From Hyphomicrobiales bacterium (GTDB taxonomy: Bacteria > Pseudomonadota > Alphaproteobacteria > Rhizobiales > Rhizobiaceae): a stretch of DNA of 64,000 nt. The notes beneath the pieces are model-generated. The model searched no databases. It worked only from the letters and a program-made list of their open reading frames with translations, and was not told the DNA's origin. Positions 7,808-15,818 of this stretch are shown here, one piece after another. The stretch is taken from NCBI GenBank assembly GCA_900471605.1, contig UCEY01000021.1, positions 62,199 to 126,198 on the forward strand. Reading direction: 5' to 3'. The position numbers and the translations under genes were made by a program. Each line of letters starts with the position of its first letter. The first letter of the stretch is position 1.

Positions 7808-9475
7808 ATGTTGCAACAGGGAAAGCCGGACGGCGCCCAGCCGCTTGTCGCCGTCCACAACCCGATGGGTTACCCGCCGAAAGTCAGCCGCAAGCAGCCG
7901 GCGAGCCGGCCGGCCAGCCTGGACGGCAAGGTCCTCTATCTCGTCGACAGCCGCTTTGACGATTCCGTCGAACTCCTCAAGGAGGTCGAGGCCTGGTTTC
8001 TGCGCAACATGCCCTCCGTCGATGTACGGATTCGCCAGATGGCGAACACCTACTCGAAGGACGATCCCCAGCTGTGGGAAGAGATCAAGGCGAACGGCCA
8101 CGCGGCGATCATCGGCGTCGGTCATTGCAGCACCTGCGCGCCGGCCGTCACCACCCACGCGATCACCCTTGAGACCAAATACGGTGTCCCGACGGCCGCG
8201 ATCCACACCGAAAAATTCGACAAGGTCGTCCGGTCCGTCGCCAAGATGGGCGGCCTTTCGCAGCAGCCGCTGGTCTTCGTGCCGCAGCCTGTCATGGGAA
8301 AGACGGCGGAAGAGCTGCGCGCCTATGTGGAAGGCATCGATCCGGTCAGCGGCAAGCCGGTGATGAAGGAGATCATCGAGGCGCTGACCGTTGGGCTGGC
8401 AGCCGGCGCCGAGGACGCGCAGTTCGAGCGCAACACGCCGCGCCTCATCGAGCCGGACACCGAGGACAATCTCCACGCCGCCTTCCTGCGCAACAACTGG
8501 ACCGACAAACTGCCGATCATCCTGCCGACCGACGCCCGCGTCGCCGACATGCTGGCGGGCACCTCCCGCAAGCCGGATGAGGTCGTCGGGCGCATGCAGC
8601 CGACCACCAATCGCGGCCTGTGGGAATATACGGTCGAAAAGGTCGCCGTGAATGCGGTCATGGCCGGAGCGTCGCCCGAATATTTCCCGGTCATCCTGGC
8701 GCTGGCGGCGGCCCAGGTTTCCGCACGCGGCTCGACGTCCTCGTCGGCTGCGGCGATGGCGGTCGTCAACGGGCCTGTCCGCAACGAGATCGGCATGAAT
8801 TGCGGCGTCGGCGCGCTCGGCCCTTATAGCCATGCCAACGCCACGATCGGCCGCGCCTTCGGGTTGCTGTCGCAGAACCTCCAGGGCGGCTCGGTTCCCG
8901 GCGAGACCTTCATGGGATCGCTCGGCAACAACTACACCTACAACAACCTGACATTTGCTGAAAACGAGGAGCGCAGTCCGTGGGAGCCGCTGCATGTGCA
9001 GAAGGGCTTCGACGCCCGGACGAGCACCGTCAGCCTCTTCCACGGCTGCCGTTCCACCACATTCAGCCTCGGCCTGCGCAAGGAATATTGGCGCGAACAT
9101 GTGCGCGACATGCTGCTCGGTACCGATGCGATCACCGCGCCGACCCTCGTGCTCGATCCGATCTGCGCAAGGCAGTTCATCGATCGCGGCGGTTTCGTCA
9201 ACAAGCAGGACCTGCTCGACTTTATCTACGAGGCGGCGCAGATGCCGGCCGGCCGCTATTGGGATCTGCAGCTCGTGCAGAACTATATCTATCCCCGCGC
9301 CACCTTCGGCGAGGAGCCGATGGCCGGCAAGCTGAAGCCGGGCAAGGACGAGCTCATCCATATCTTCCGGCCGCAGGATATCAACGTCGTGGTCGTCGGC
9401 GGCGAGTCCAACGGCTATTGGCAGATCTACGGCGCGCATTACCGCACCACCGTTTCCATCGACGATTGGCGCTGA
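7808..9475 (+). CDS. UGSC-family (seleno)protein homologue, cysteine form
   Basis: A 555-residue soluble protein. The N-terminal part (residues about 35-200) resembles the UGSC family, in which a U-G-S-C motif carries selenocysteine or cysteine. Here Cys107-Ser-Thr-Cys110 follows a beta strand (AAIIGVGHCSTC), as in redox or reductive-lyase sites. The remaining 350 residues are less familiar, with NEIGMNCGVGALGPYSHAN and FRPQDINVVVVGGESNGYW. The ATG at 7808 has GGGAGG about nine bases upstream. The next gene, a thioredoxin-reductase-like flavoprotein, starts 2 bp after its stop, suggesting an electron-donor pair. The reaction is unknown; a reductive cleavage yielding malonate is my speculation from context. 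Confidence 0.68.
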   Translation: MLQQGKPDGAQPLVAVHNPMGYPPKVSRKQPASRPASLDGKVLYLVDSRFDDSVELLKEVEAWFLRNMPSVDVRIRQMANTYSKDDPQLWEEIKANGHAAIIGVGHCSTCAPAVTTHAITLETKYGVPTAAIHTEKFDKVVRSVAKMGGLSQQPLVFVPQPVMGKTAEELRAYVEGIDPVSGKPVMKEIIEALTVGLAAGAEDAQFERNTPRLIEPDTEDNLHAAFLRNNWTDKLPIILPTDARVADMLAGTSRKPDEVVGRMQPTTNRGLWEYTVEKVAVNAVMAGASPEYFPVILALAAAQVSARGSTSSSAAAMAVVNGPVRNEIGMNCGVGALGPYSHANATIGRAFGLLSQNLQGGSVPGETFMGSLGNNYTYNNLTFAENEERSPWEPLHVQKGFDARTSTVSLFHGCRSTTFSLGLRKEYWREHVRDMLLGTDAITAPTLVLDPICARQFIDRGGFVNKQDLLDFIYEAAQMPAGRYWDLQLVQNYIYPRATFGEEPMAGKLKPGKDELIHIFRPQDINVVVVGGESNGYWQIYGAHYRTTVSIDDWR

Positions 9476-9477
9476 CG

Positions 9478-10437
9478 ATGGCGAACGATTACGACATCGT
9501 GGTCATCGGCGCCGGCGTGGCGGGGCTCAACGCCGCGATCGCTGCCGCCCGGCATGGCGCGCGCACGATGATCATCGACATGCTCGGCGCCGGCGGCCAG
9601 GTGATCAATGTCGACTGCATCGACAATTTTCCGGGCCCTGCCGAAGGCATGTCCGGTTTCGAGCTCGGCCCGATGCTGCAGATGCAGGCGGACGAGGCGG
9701 GTGTCGAATTCGCGCTCGACACGATCGCGACCATCTCCAGGACGGAGACCGGCTTTCGCATCGCCGGCGCAGACCTCGATCTTTCGGCAGGCGCGGTGAT
9801 CATCGCAGCCGGCTCGGTCAAGCGAACGCTCGGCATTCCGGGCGAGGCGGAGTTCGAGGGACGCGGCGTTTCCCATTGCGCGTCCTGCGACGGCCCGCTG
9901 ATGCGCGGCAGGCAAGTCTGCATCATCGGCGGCGGGGATTCGGCATTGGATGAGGCTTTGGCGCTCGTCCCGCACGCCGCCCGCATCACGGTCATCCATC
10001 ACGGTTCACGCCTCACTGCCAGCGCCGCGCTCCAGGCGAAAGCGCAGGAAGCGGGCAATATCGAGGTTAGGCTGAACACGGTCGCGACCGCGATCCGCGG
10101 CGAGGACGGCGTCAGCGCGGTCACCGTGCGCGATCTTTCTGCCGGCACGGAGAGCGACATTCCCTGCCATGGCGTGTTCGTCTATGTCGGGCTGGCCCCC
10201 AATACCGCTTTCCTCGGTAGCGCAGTGACGCTTGCATCCGATGGCCGGATCGTCGTCGATCTCGACATGCAGACCTCGGTGCCCGGCATTTTCGCCGCCG
10301 GCGATATCCGGAGCCGTTCGGTCGCGCATCTGGCGGCCTCAGCCGGTGACGGGGTAACGGCGGCGATCTCTGCGGTGCGCCATCTTGCGGCGGCCGGCAT
10401 CGGAGAGCCGGTTAAACATCATGCATCGGCGGGGTGA
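9478..10437 (+). CDS. Thioredoxin-reductase-like FAD/NAD(P) disulfide oxidoreductase
   Basis: A 319-residue flavoprotein of the thioredoxin-reductase class. It has an N-terminal FAD-binding GAGVAGLNAAIAAARHG, a central active-site pair Cys134-Ala-Ser-Cys137 in SHCASCDGPL, an NAD(P) fold GGGDSALDEAL, and the C-terminal FAD block FAAGDIR. It transfers electrons from NAD(P)H to a disulfide. It starts 2 bp after the UGSC-type protein and overlaps the GntR gene by four bases. The most likely partner is the CSTC protein next door rather than a general thioredoxin; that is inferred from gene order. It is shorter and more divergent than housekeeping TrxB. Confidence 0.87.
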   Translation: MANDYDIVVIGAGVAGLNAAIAAARHGARTMIIDMLGAGGQVINVDCIDNFPGPAEGMSGFELGPMLQMQADEAGVEFALDTIATISRTETGFRIAGADLDLSAGAVIIAAGSVKRTLGIPGEAEFEGRGVSHCASCDGPLMRGRQVCIIGGGDSALDEALALVPHAARITVIHHGSRLTASAALQAKAQEAGNIEVRLNTVATAIRGEDGVSAVTVRDLSAGTESDIPCHGVFVYVGLAPNTAFLGSAVTLASDGRIVVDLDMQTSVPGIFAAGDIRSRSVAHLAASAGDGVTAAISAVRHLAAAGIGEPVKHHASAG

Positions 10438-11132
10438 CCGAGATGAACGTGCAGCTCAAAGGCAAGCAGGGCAAACCGAGCGTTCGCGACGCGATCGAGC
10501 AGGATATCGTCACGGGCTTCTATTCCCCAGGCGACCGGCTCGACGAAGCAGGGCTTGCCGCCCGGCACCAGGTGTCCCGCACGCCGGTGCGCGAGGCGCT
10601 GATCCAGCTCAGCACCATGGGCCTCGTCAAGATGGTGCCCAATCGTGGCGCCTTCGTCACCCAGCTGACGATCACCGAACTCGTCGAGATGTTCGAGGTG
10701 ATGGGCGAACTCGAGGCCATGTGCGCCCGGCTTGCCGCCCGCCGCATCCGGCCGGAACAGCTGGAACGGCTCGAAGAGGCGCAGGCCGCCTGCGCCACGG
10801 CCCAGCAGGCTGGAAATTCGGACGACTATTATTATGCCAATGCGGAATTCCACCGGCTGATCTACGAGGCAAGCGGCAACGGCTTTCTCGCGGAGAACGC
10901 CCATGCGCTGCAGCGGCGGCTGAAGCCCTACCGGCGCCTGCAATTGCGGGTTCCGGGTCGCGTCAACAGTTCGTTGTCGGAGCACGAGGAGGTGCTTGCA
11001 GCGATCCGTGCCCGCGATGATGTCCGCGCCCGCGACGCGATGCGCAACCACGTGGTCATCCAGGGCGAATATTTCAGCGACTTCCTGGCGCTGATGCGCC
11101 CGGTGGAACGCCAACTGATCCCCGGCGAATGA
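10434..11132 (+). CDS. GntR-family regulator, FCD (FadR) subfamily
   Basis: A 232-residue repressor-type protein. The N-terminal winged helix includes VRDAIEQDIVTGFYSPGDRLDEAGLAARHQVSRTPVREAL, and the C-terminal helical FCD ligand domain has conserved acidic and histidine residues (NAEFHRLIYEASGN, MRNHV). The GTG at 10434 overlaps the flavoprotein stop (GTGA), so it is translated with that operon; an ATG at 10443 is the alternative. Being inside the unit, it plausibly controls it through the TTGCATACGA sites at 4762 and 7771. Rhizobial malonate operons are classically governed by a GntR protein (MatR), which supports this reading. Confidence 0.88.
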   Translation: MTEMNVQLKGKQGKPSVRDAIEQDIVTGFYSPGDRLDEAGLAARHQVSRTPVREALIQLSTMGLVKMVPNRGAFVTQLTITELVEMFEVMGELEAMCARLAARRIRPEQLERLEEAQAACATAQQAGNSDDYYYANAEFHRLIYEASGNGFLAENAHALQRRLKPYRRLQLRVPGRVNSSLSEHEEVLAAIRARDDVRARDAMRNHVVIQGEYFSDFLALMRPVERQLIPGE

Positions 11133-11185
11133 TGAGGAGCATCGCCATCGGGGTCGAGCGGCGCCGAACGAACGCATGAATTTTT

Positions 11186-11206
11186 AAGCTCGGGAGGGTC
11201 GAGCTT
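11186..11206. repeat. Perfect 7-bp inverted repeat in the leader of the ABC binding-protein gene
   Basis: AAGCTCG (11186-11192) and CGAGCTT (11200-11206) flank a GGAGGGT loop. It lies about 40 bp before the binding-protein start, after the GntR stop. There is no T-run after the stem on either strand, so a terminator is unlikely; a leader hairpin or an operator are the options. Confidence 0.45.
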
Positions 11207-11244
11207 GTCGCCGGCCATGGGCCGGATCAACGGGAGGAGAGATC

Positions 11245-12294
11245 ATGAAGCATGCCATGACTTATGTGGCCGGCCTGGTTCCGGCATTCTTGCTGGCGGC
11301 CGGTCTTGCCGGCGCGGCTGAAATGACGGCCGGCGAAAAGCAACTCTACGACGCCGCCAAGAAGGAAGGTTCGGTCACCTGGTACGTCTCGCAGACGACC
11401 ACCGAGTTCGCCGACGGAATGTGCGGTCTGTTCAAGAAGAAATATGCCGGCGTCGAGTGCAACGTGGTGCGCGCCTCCGGCCAGGTCATCTTCCAGCGTC
11501 TCGTGCAGGAACTGCAGGCCAAGGCGGTGCAGGGCGACCTGATGTCGACCAATGACGACGGGCAGATGCTGCAGCTGAAGGAGCAGGGCGCGCTTGCCCA
11601 GTTCGCGCCGGAAAACCTGAAAGACATGGTGCCGGAGCTTCGCGCGCTGGCCGACAAGGAGAACTACTGGATCACCTCAGGCGTCTCGCCGCTCGTCATC
11701 GCCTACAACACCAAGCTGGTGACCGAGGCGGAGGCGCCGAAGAACTGGACCGATCTTGCCGATCCCAAGTGGAAGGGCCAGGTCGCCATCGGCCACCCGA
11801 GCTTCTCCGGCAGCGTCGGGCTCTGGACGATCCTGATGAACGATCTCTACGGCTGGGACTTCTTCACCAAGATCGAGAAGAACAAGCCGCAGATCGGCCG
11901 TTCGGTAGCCGACGGCCACAATCTCGTCGCATCGGGCGAACGCAAGGTGGCGCTGGCGCCGCTGCCGCTGATCCTGTCGGATTCTATCCTCAAGAAGGTG
12001 CCGATCGGCGTCATCTATCCGACAGACGGTGCCCTGCTGCCGCCTTCGGCAACCGCGATCATGAAGGACGCGCCGCATCCGAATGCCGCGCGGCTGTTCG
12101 AGAATTTCCTGCTCGGGCCGGAAATCGCCGAATACTTCGCCAAGGACTACCGTTACCCGCTGCGGGCCGGTGTGCCGCTCGCCGAAGGCATGCGTCCGCT
12201 CGACAGCTACAAGACGAAGTCGATTGCGACGGTTGACGGCATCAAGAAGCTGCCGGAAGTCCAGGAAAAGTTCCGCGACACGTTCGGGATCTGA
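11245..12294 (+). CDS. ABC transporter substrate-binding protein, ferric/organic-acid (AfuA/FbpA-like) family
   Basis: A 349-residue secreted binding protein. The N-terminal signal peptide ends around AGAAEM, followed by a family-1 solute-binding fold (KKEGSVTWYVSQTTTEF, WTDLADPKWKGQVAIGHPSFSG, LLPPSATAIMKDAPHPNAARLFENFLLG). Although the fold is usually annotated as iron(III)-binding, many members carry organic acids, phosphonates or polyamines. The malonate-related neighbours favour an organic substrate. GGGAGGAG precedes the ATG. A hairpin after its stop separates it from the permease gene. It is the recognition subunit for the importer completed by the next two genes. Confidence 0.88.
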   Translation: MKHAMTYVAGLVPAFLLAAGLAGAAEMTAGEKQLYDAAKKEGSVTWYVSQTTTEFADGMCGLFKKKYAGVECNVVRASGQVIFQRLVQELQAKAVQGDLMSTNDDGQMLQLKEQGALAQFAPENLKDMVPELRALADKENYWITSGVSPLVIAYNTKLVTEAEAPKNWTDLADPKWKGQVAIGHPSFSGSVGLWTILMNDLYGWDFFTKIEKNKPQIGRSVADGHNLVASGERKVALAPLPLILSDSILKKVPIGVIYPTDGALLPPSATAIMKDAPHPNAARLFENFLLGPEIAEYFAKDYRYPLRAGVPLAEGMRPLDSYKTKSIATVDGIKKLPEVQEKFRDTFGI

Positions 12295-12302
12295 ACCGCG
12301 TC

Positions 12303-12328
12303 CGGAGGCTGGCTCCAACTGGCCTCCG
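12303..12328 (+). repeat. Intercistronic hairpin after the binding-protein gene
   Basis: CGGAGGC (12303-12309) pairs with GCCTCCG (12322-12328) around a 12-base loop in the 3' untranslated stretch of the binding-protein gene. There is no T-run, so it more likely stabilises the upstream mRNA or pauses RNA polymerase than ends transcription. Similar hairpins follow other binding-protein genes in this window. Confidence 0.5.
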
Positions 12329-12392
12329 CCACCACCACGCCCGATGGCGTGACCTGTTTCCGACGCCTCCAGTGACAAAGCGAGCGCCGATC

Positions 12393-14141
12393 ATGACGAG
12401 TGTTTCCCATCCCGTGTCCACCACCTGGTCGCAAGACCAGCCGGCGAAGGTGCGCGTGCCCTGGCACCAGCGGCTGCAACCGGCCAATCTGCTCTGGCTG
12501 TTCCTGGCCGGGATCCTGGTCGTGCTGATCGTCGCGCCAATGTGGACGCTCGTCGTCTCCAGCTTCACCGATGCCAAGACGGGCGGCTGGACGCTTCACA
12601 ACTATGTCGAGGCCTATGGCAAGGAACGCCATATCACGGCGCTCACCAACACGCTGAAAATGGGCGCCGTCGTCGTCGTGCTGAAACTGGCCTTCGGCGT
12701 GCCGCTCGCCTGGGCCTGTACGCGAACCGACATGCCCGGCCGCAACTTCGTGCGCTACAGCGTGTTCGGCGCCTTCATCATGCCGCCCTATCTCGCCGGC
12801 GTCGGCTGGATCTTGCTCGCCGGCCCCAATACCGGCTGGATCAACCGCGTCTGGCACAGCCTTTCCGGCTCGACCGAGCCGCTGGTCAACATCTTCTCCT
12901 TCGGCGGCCTGGTGCTGGTCACCGCGATTGGCGGCTTCTTCCTGGTCTTCGTGCTGGTGAGCTCGGCTTTCGAGATGATCAATTCGGAGATGGAGGATGC
13001 CGCCAATATTCTCGGCGCCGGACCGTTCAAGACGGCAATGAAAGTGACCTTCCCGCTCGTCATGCCGGCGATCATCGGGTCCGCGCTTCTGTCCTTCCTC
13101 GGTGCGATCGCGCTCTACGGCGTGCCGGCGCTGATCTCTATCCCGGCTCGATATCCGGTCGTGGTCATCCAGCTCACCGAGTTCTTTTCGTTCCCGCTCA
13201 GAATCCAGGTGGCGGCCGCCTATTCAATCCCGCTGTTGCTGATCACGGCCGCAATGCTCGGGCTGCAGAAATTGATCCTGCGCCGCAAGGGCTATGTCTC
13301 GGTCAGCGGCAAGGGCGGCGAGCGTCGCATCGTCAAGCTCGGCAGATGGCGCTGGGTATTGTTTGCCTATTGCTTCTGCGTGGTGGCGCTGTCGGTGCTG
13401 ATGCCGCTGTTCGTGCTGCTGCTCGCTGCCTTCTCGGACTCCTGGACGACCGGCTTCTCGTTCAGCAACCTCACGCTTTCCAACTTCCATTACGTGCTCT
13501 TCGAGCATTCCAGCTCGCAGAAGGCCCTGGTCGGCAGCATCGGCCTCGGCATCGTGGCTGCGACGGTGGCGATCACGCTGGCTTTGTTCATCGCCTATAT
13601 CGTGCAGCGCAGGCTGATCCCTTTCTCGGGCCTGCTCGCCTTCCTGGCGGTCTCGCCCTATGTGGTGCCAGGCATCGTGCTTGCCATCGGCTTTTATGCC
13701 GCCTATGCCCTGCCGCCGATCGCGCTTTACGGCACCTATACGATCATGGCGCTCGCCTTCGTCACCCGTTTCCTGCCGATCGCCTTCACTACCAGTTCGG
13801 CCGGCGTGCGCAGCATCCATCCCGAAATGGAGGAAGCGGTGCGGATCCTCGGCGGCGGACGGGTGACGGCGCTGCGGCATGTGGTTGGTCCGCTTCTCAA
13901 GCGGACGCTTGCCGGCGGCTGGCTGCTGATCTTCGTGCCGGCGGCACAGGAACTCTCAACCGCCATCTTCCTGGTCGGTCCCACCACGCGCGTCGTTTCC
14001 GTCGTGCTGCTCGATCTCAGCGAGGAAGGCGAGCTCGAAAAGCTCGCGGCGCTGGGCTCTCTGTTGTTGATTATCATTGTCGCAGTCGTCGCACTCGGGA
14101 TGCGTTATCTCGGACGCGACTTCATGTTGAGGAGAAGCTAA
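12393..14141 (+). CDS. ABC transporter permease, fused two-domain (FbpB/AfuB type)
   Basis: A 582-residue inner-membrane protein containing two complete permease domains in one chain, as is normal for ferric-type importers. Hydrophobic segments are spread over the whole length, about twelve. Each half has its own cytoplasmic EAA-type loop (MEDAANILGAGPFKTAMKVTF and MEEAVRILGGGRVTALRHVV). An ATG at 12393 is preferred; a GTG at 12372 is possible and neither has a clear ribosome site. The stop overlaps the ATPase start (TAATG), so the two are translationally coupled. The transported compound is unknown. Confidence 0.9.
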   Translation: MTSVSHPVSTTWSQDQPAKVRVPWHQRLQPANLLWLFLAGILVVLIVAPMWTLVVSSFTDAKTGGWTLHNYVEAYGKERHITALTNTLKMGAVVVVLKLAFGVPLAWACTRTDMPGRNFVRYSVFGAFIMPPYLAGVGWILLAGPNTGWINRVWHSLSGSTEPLVNIFSFGGLVLVTAIGGFFLVFVLVSSAFEMINSEMEDAANILGAGPFKTAMKVTFPLVMPAIIGSALLSFLGAIALYGVPALISIPARYPVVVIQLTEFFSFPLRIQVAAAYSIPLLLITAAMLGLQKLILRRKGYVSVSGKGGERRIVKLGRWRWVLFAYCFCVVALSVLMPLFVLLLAAFSDSWTTGFSFSNLTLSNFHYVLFEHSSSQKALVGSIGLGIVAATVAITLALFIAYIVQRRLIPFSGLLAFLAVSPYVVPGIVLAIGFYAAYALPPIALYGTYTIMALAFVTRFLPIAFTTSSAGVRSIHPEMEEAVRILGGGRVTALRHVVGPLLKRTLAGGWLLIFVPAAQELSTAIFLVGPTTRVVSVVLLDLSEEGELEKLAALGSLLLIIIVAVVALGMRYLGRDFMLRRS

Positions 14142-15211
14142 TGGACGGACTTGTCCTCAGGAAATTGGGCCGCCGTTTCGGTGCCGTCGATGCGGTTCTG
14201 GATTTCGACCTGCATATCAAGCCCGGCGAATTCGTCTCGCTGCTCGGCCCTTCCGGCTGCGGCAAGACGACGACGCTTCGGATGATCGCCGGCTTCATCG
14301 ACCCGACCTCCGGTTCGATCGAACTCGACGGCAAGATATTGTCGGCGCCTTCCGGTTCCGTGCCGCCGGAAAAGCGCGGCATGTCGATGATCTTCCAGTC
14401 CTACGCGATCTGGCCGAACATGACCGTCTCGCAGAACGTCGCCTTCGGCCTCAACCTGCGCAAACTGCCCTCGGACGAAGTCAAGAAACGCGTCGGCGCG
14501 GTGCTCGAAACCGTGCGGATGAGCCATCTCGCCGACCGTTACCCGGCCGAGCTATCCGGCGGCCAGCAACAGCGTGTGGCGCTCGCCCGCGCCGTCGTCA
14601 TCCGCCCGGCGGTGCTGCTGCTCGACGAACCGCTTTCGAACCTCGATGCAAACCTGCGTGAGGAAATGCGCTTCGAGATCAAGCGCATGCATGACGAGTT
14701 CAAGATCACCTCGGTCTACGTCACCCACGACCAGGGCGAGGCGATGGTGACGTCCGATCGCATCGCCGTGATGAACAACGGCCGCCTCGAACAGATCGAC
14801 ACACCTTACGCACTGTACAGCCGGCCGAAGACGCGCTTCGTGGCGAGCTTCATCGGCCGCACCAATTTCCTCTCCGGCAATTGCGGCAACCACATGATCG
14901 ATTTTGCCGGCTTCAGCGTGCCGCTGGCGATGATCGGCGAGGAGGTGACCGGGGGCGGCCCGATCACGGTCTCGATCCGCCCGCAGGCGATGAAGCTCTC
15001 GGCGACCGAAGTGCCAAGGGACAAGGTCATAAACCTGCAGGGTTCGGTTCAGCAATCCGCCTTCCTCGGCGAAACCTGGGATTACGTCTTCCAGTCGAAG
15101 GACAGCGGGTTGCAGTTCCGGGTCGCAGCACCGCCGGCCGATGTCTTCCAGGTCGGCGCGCCGGCCTGGCTGCAGATCGACCCGGCGCAGATCGTGCCGA
15201 TCGCGGATTGA
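14141..15211 (+). CDS. ABC transporter ATP-binding protein (FbpC/PotA type)
   Basis: A 356-residue ATPase. Walker A is GPSGCGKTTTLRM near residue 36, the Q-loop is IFQSYAIWPNM, the signature LSGGQQQRVALARA, Walker B LLLDEPLSNLD and the switch histidine lies in YVTHDQGEA. A C-terminal regulatory (TOBE-like) region follows residue 240. The gene overlaps the permease stop by one base and completes a binding protein-permease-ATPase importer. The same frame stays open far upstream inside the permease gene, but only the part from 14141 has homology. It ends the malonate-linked unit; the next gene begins 145 bp later. Confidence 0.92.
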   Translation: MDGLVLRKLGRRFGAVDAVLDFDLHIKPGEFVSLLGPSGCGKTTTLRMIAGFIDPTSGSIELDGKILSAPSGSVPPEKRGMSMIFQSYAIWPNMTVSQNVAFGLNLRKLPSDEVKKRVGAVLETVRMSHLADRYPAELSGGQQQRVALARAVVIRPAVLLLDEPLSNLDANLREEMRFEIKRMHDEFKITSVYVTHDQGEAMVTSDRIAVMNNGRLEQIDTPYALYSRPKTRFVASFIGRTNFLSGNCGNHMIDFAGFSVPLAMIGEEVTGGGPITVSIRPQAMKLSATEVPRDKVINLQGSVQQSAFLGETWDYVFQSKDSGLQFRVAAPPADVFQVGAPAWLQIDPAQIVPIAD

Positions 15212-15356
15212 GGCCGGGCTCGATCCGCGGTCTTTCGCCCGAATAGGTCAAGACGAGGAAAGCGGCGTTGAACCTTTGGCGCCGGTCCTGTATCGGTGTC
15301 ACATCCGCGACGGAGACGTCGGGCAGGAACAACGCAGGACGGAATTTCGATCTTCG

Positions 15357-15818
15357 ATGCTGACGAAAAAAGGAAAATACGGGCTCAAGGCGCTTGTCCA
15401 CCTTGCGCAGCTTGAACCCGGCAAGACCGCCTTTGTCAGCGACATTGCCCAGCAGAACAACATCTCCAAGAAATTCCTCGACGCGATCCTGCTCGAACTG
15501 CGCAAGGGAGGCATGCTGCGCTCGAAGAAAGGCCCCGGCGGCGGTTATGCGCTGTCGAAGCCCGCGTCCCAGATCTATGTCGGCCAGGCGGTCCGTATCC
15601 TCGACGGTCCGCTGGCGCCGATCCGCTGCGCCAGCAAGACGGCTTTCGAGGCCTGCGACGACTGCGACCACCCGGAAGACTGTCAGATCCGCCATTCGAT
15701 GACGGAAGTGCGGGATGCGATCGCCGCCGTGCTCGACAACATGACGTTGGAACAAATGGTTGCCAAGCGCTCCAGCGGGCTGCTGGACGAACCCGAGATC
15801 AACAGCAAACAGGGTTAG
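15357..15818 (+). CDS. Rrf2-family transcriptional regulator with C-terminal cysteine cluster
   Basis: A 153-residue winged-helix regulator (MLTKKGKYGLKALVHLA, DAILLELRKGGMLRSKKGPGGGY). Four cysteines at 91, 100, 103 and 109 (C-x8-C-x2-C-x5-C) lie where IscR-type members bind an iron-sulfur cluster, so it may sense cluster status, redox state or sulfur supply. It is convergent with, and overlaps by four bases, the SfnB-like gene. Its own promoter must lie in 15212-15356, where I see no clear box. Sulfur-related neighbours suggest control of sulfonate/sulfone use, an inference. Confidence 0.88.
   Translation: MLTKKGKYGLKALVHLAQLEPGKTAFVSDIAQQNNISKKFLDAILLELRKGGMLRSKKGPGGGYALSKPASQIYVGQAVRILDGPLAPIRCASKTAFEACDDCDHPEDCQIRHSMTEVRDAIAAVLDNMTLEQMVAKRSSGLLDEPEINSKQG

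Noticed and set aside
7565..9439. Long antisense open reading frame opposite the UGSC gene
   Set aside because: High-GC third positions keep the opposite strand open by chance; the translation is rich in Arg, Gly, Asp and His with no domain, and the plus-strand protein is clearly real.
11186..11206. AAGCTCG/CGAGCTT stem as a terminator
   Set aside because: No T-run follows on either strand and it lies within a likely co-transcribed unit; kept only as a repeat.
12542..14140. Upstream extension of the ABC ATPase reading frame inside the permease gene
   Set aside because: The extension has no homology and overlaps the fused permease; the ATPase begins at the TAATG overlap at 14141.
11245..15211. 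Calling the importer an iron(III) transporter
   Set aside because: The family name suggests iron, but no ferric-binding tyrosine pair or siderophore genes were recognised and the neighbours concern malonate; the substrate was left open.
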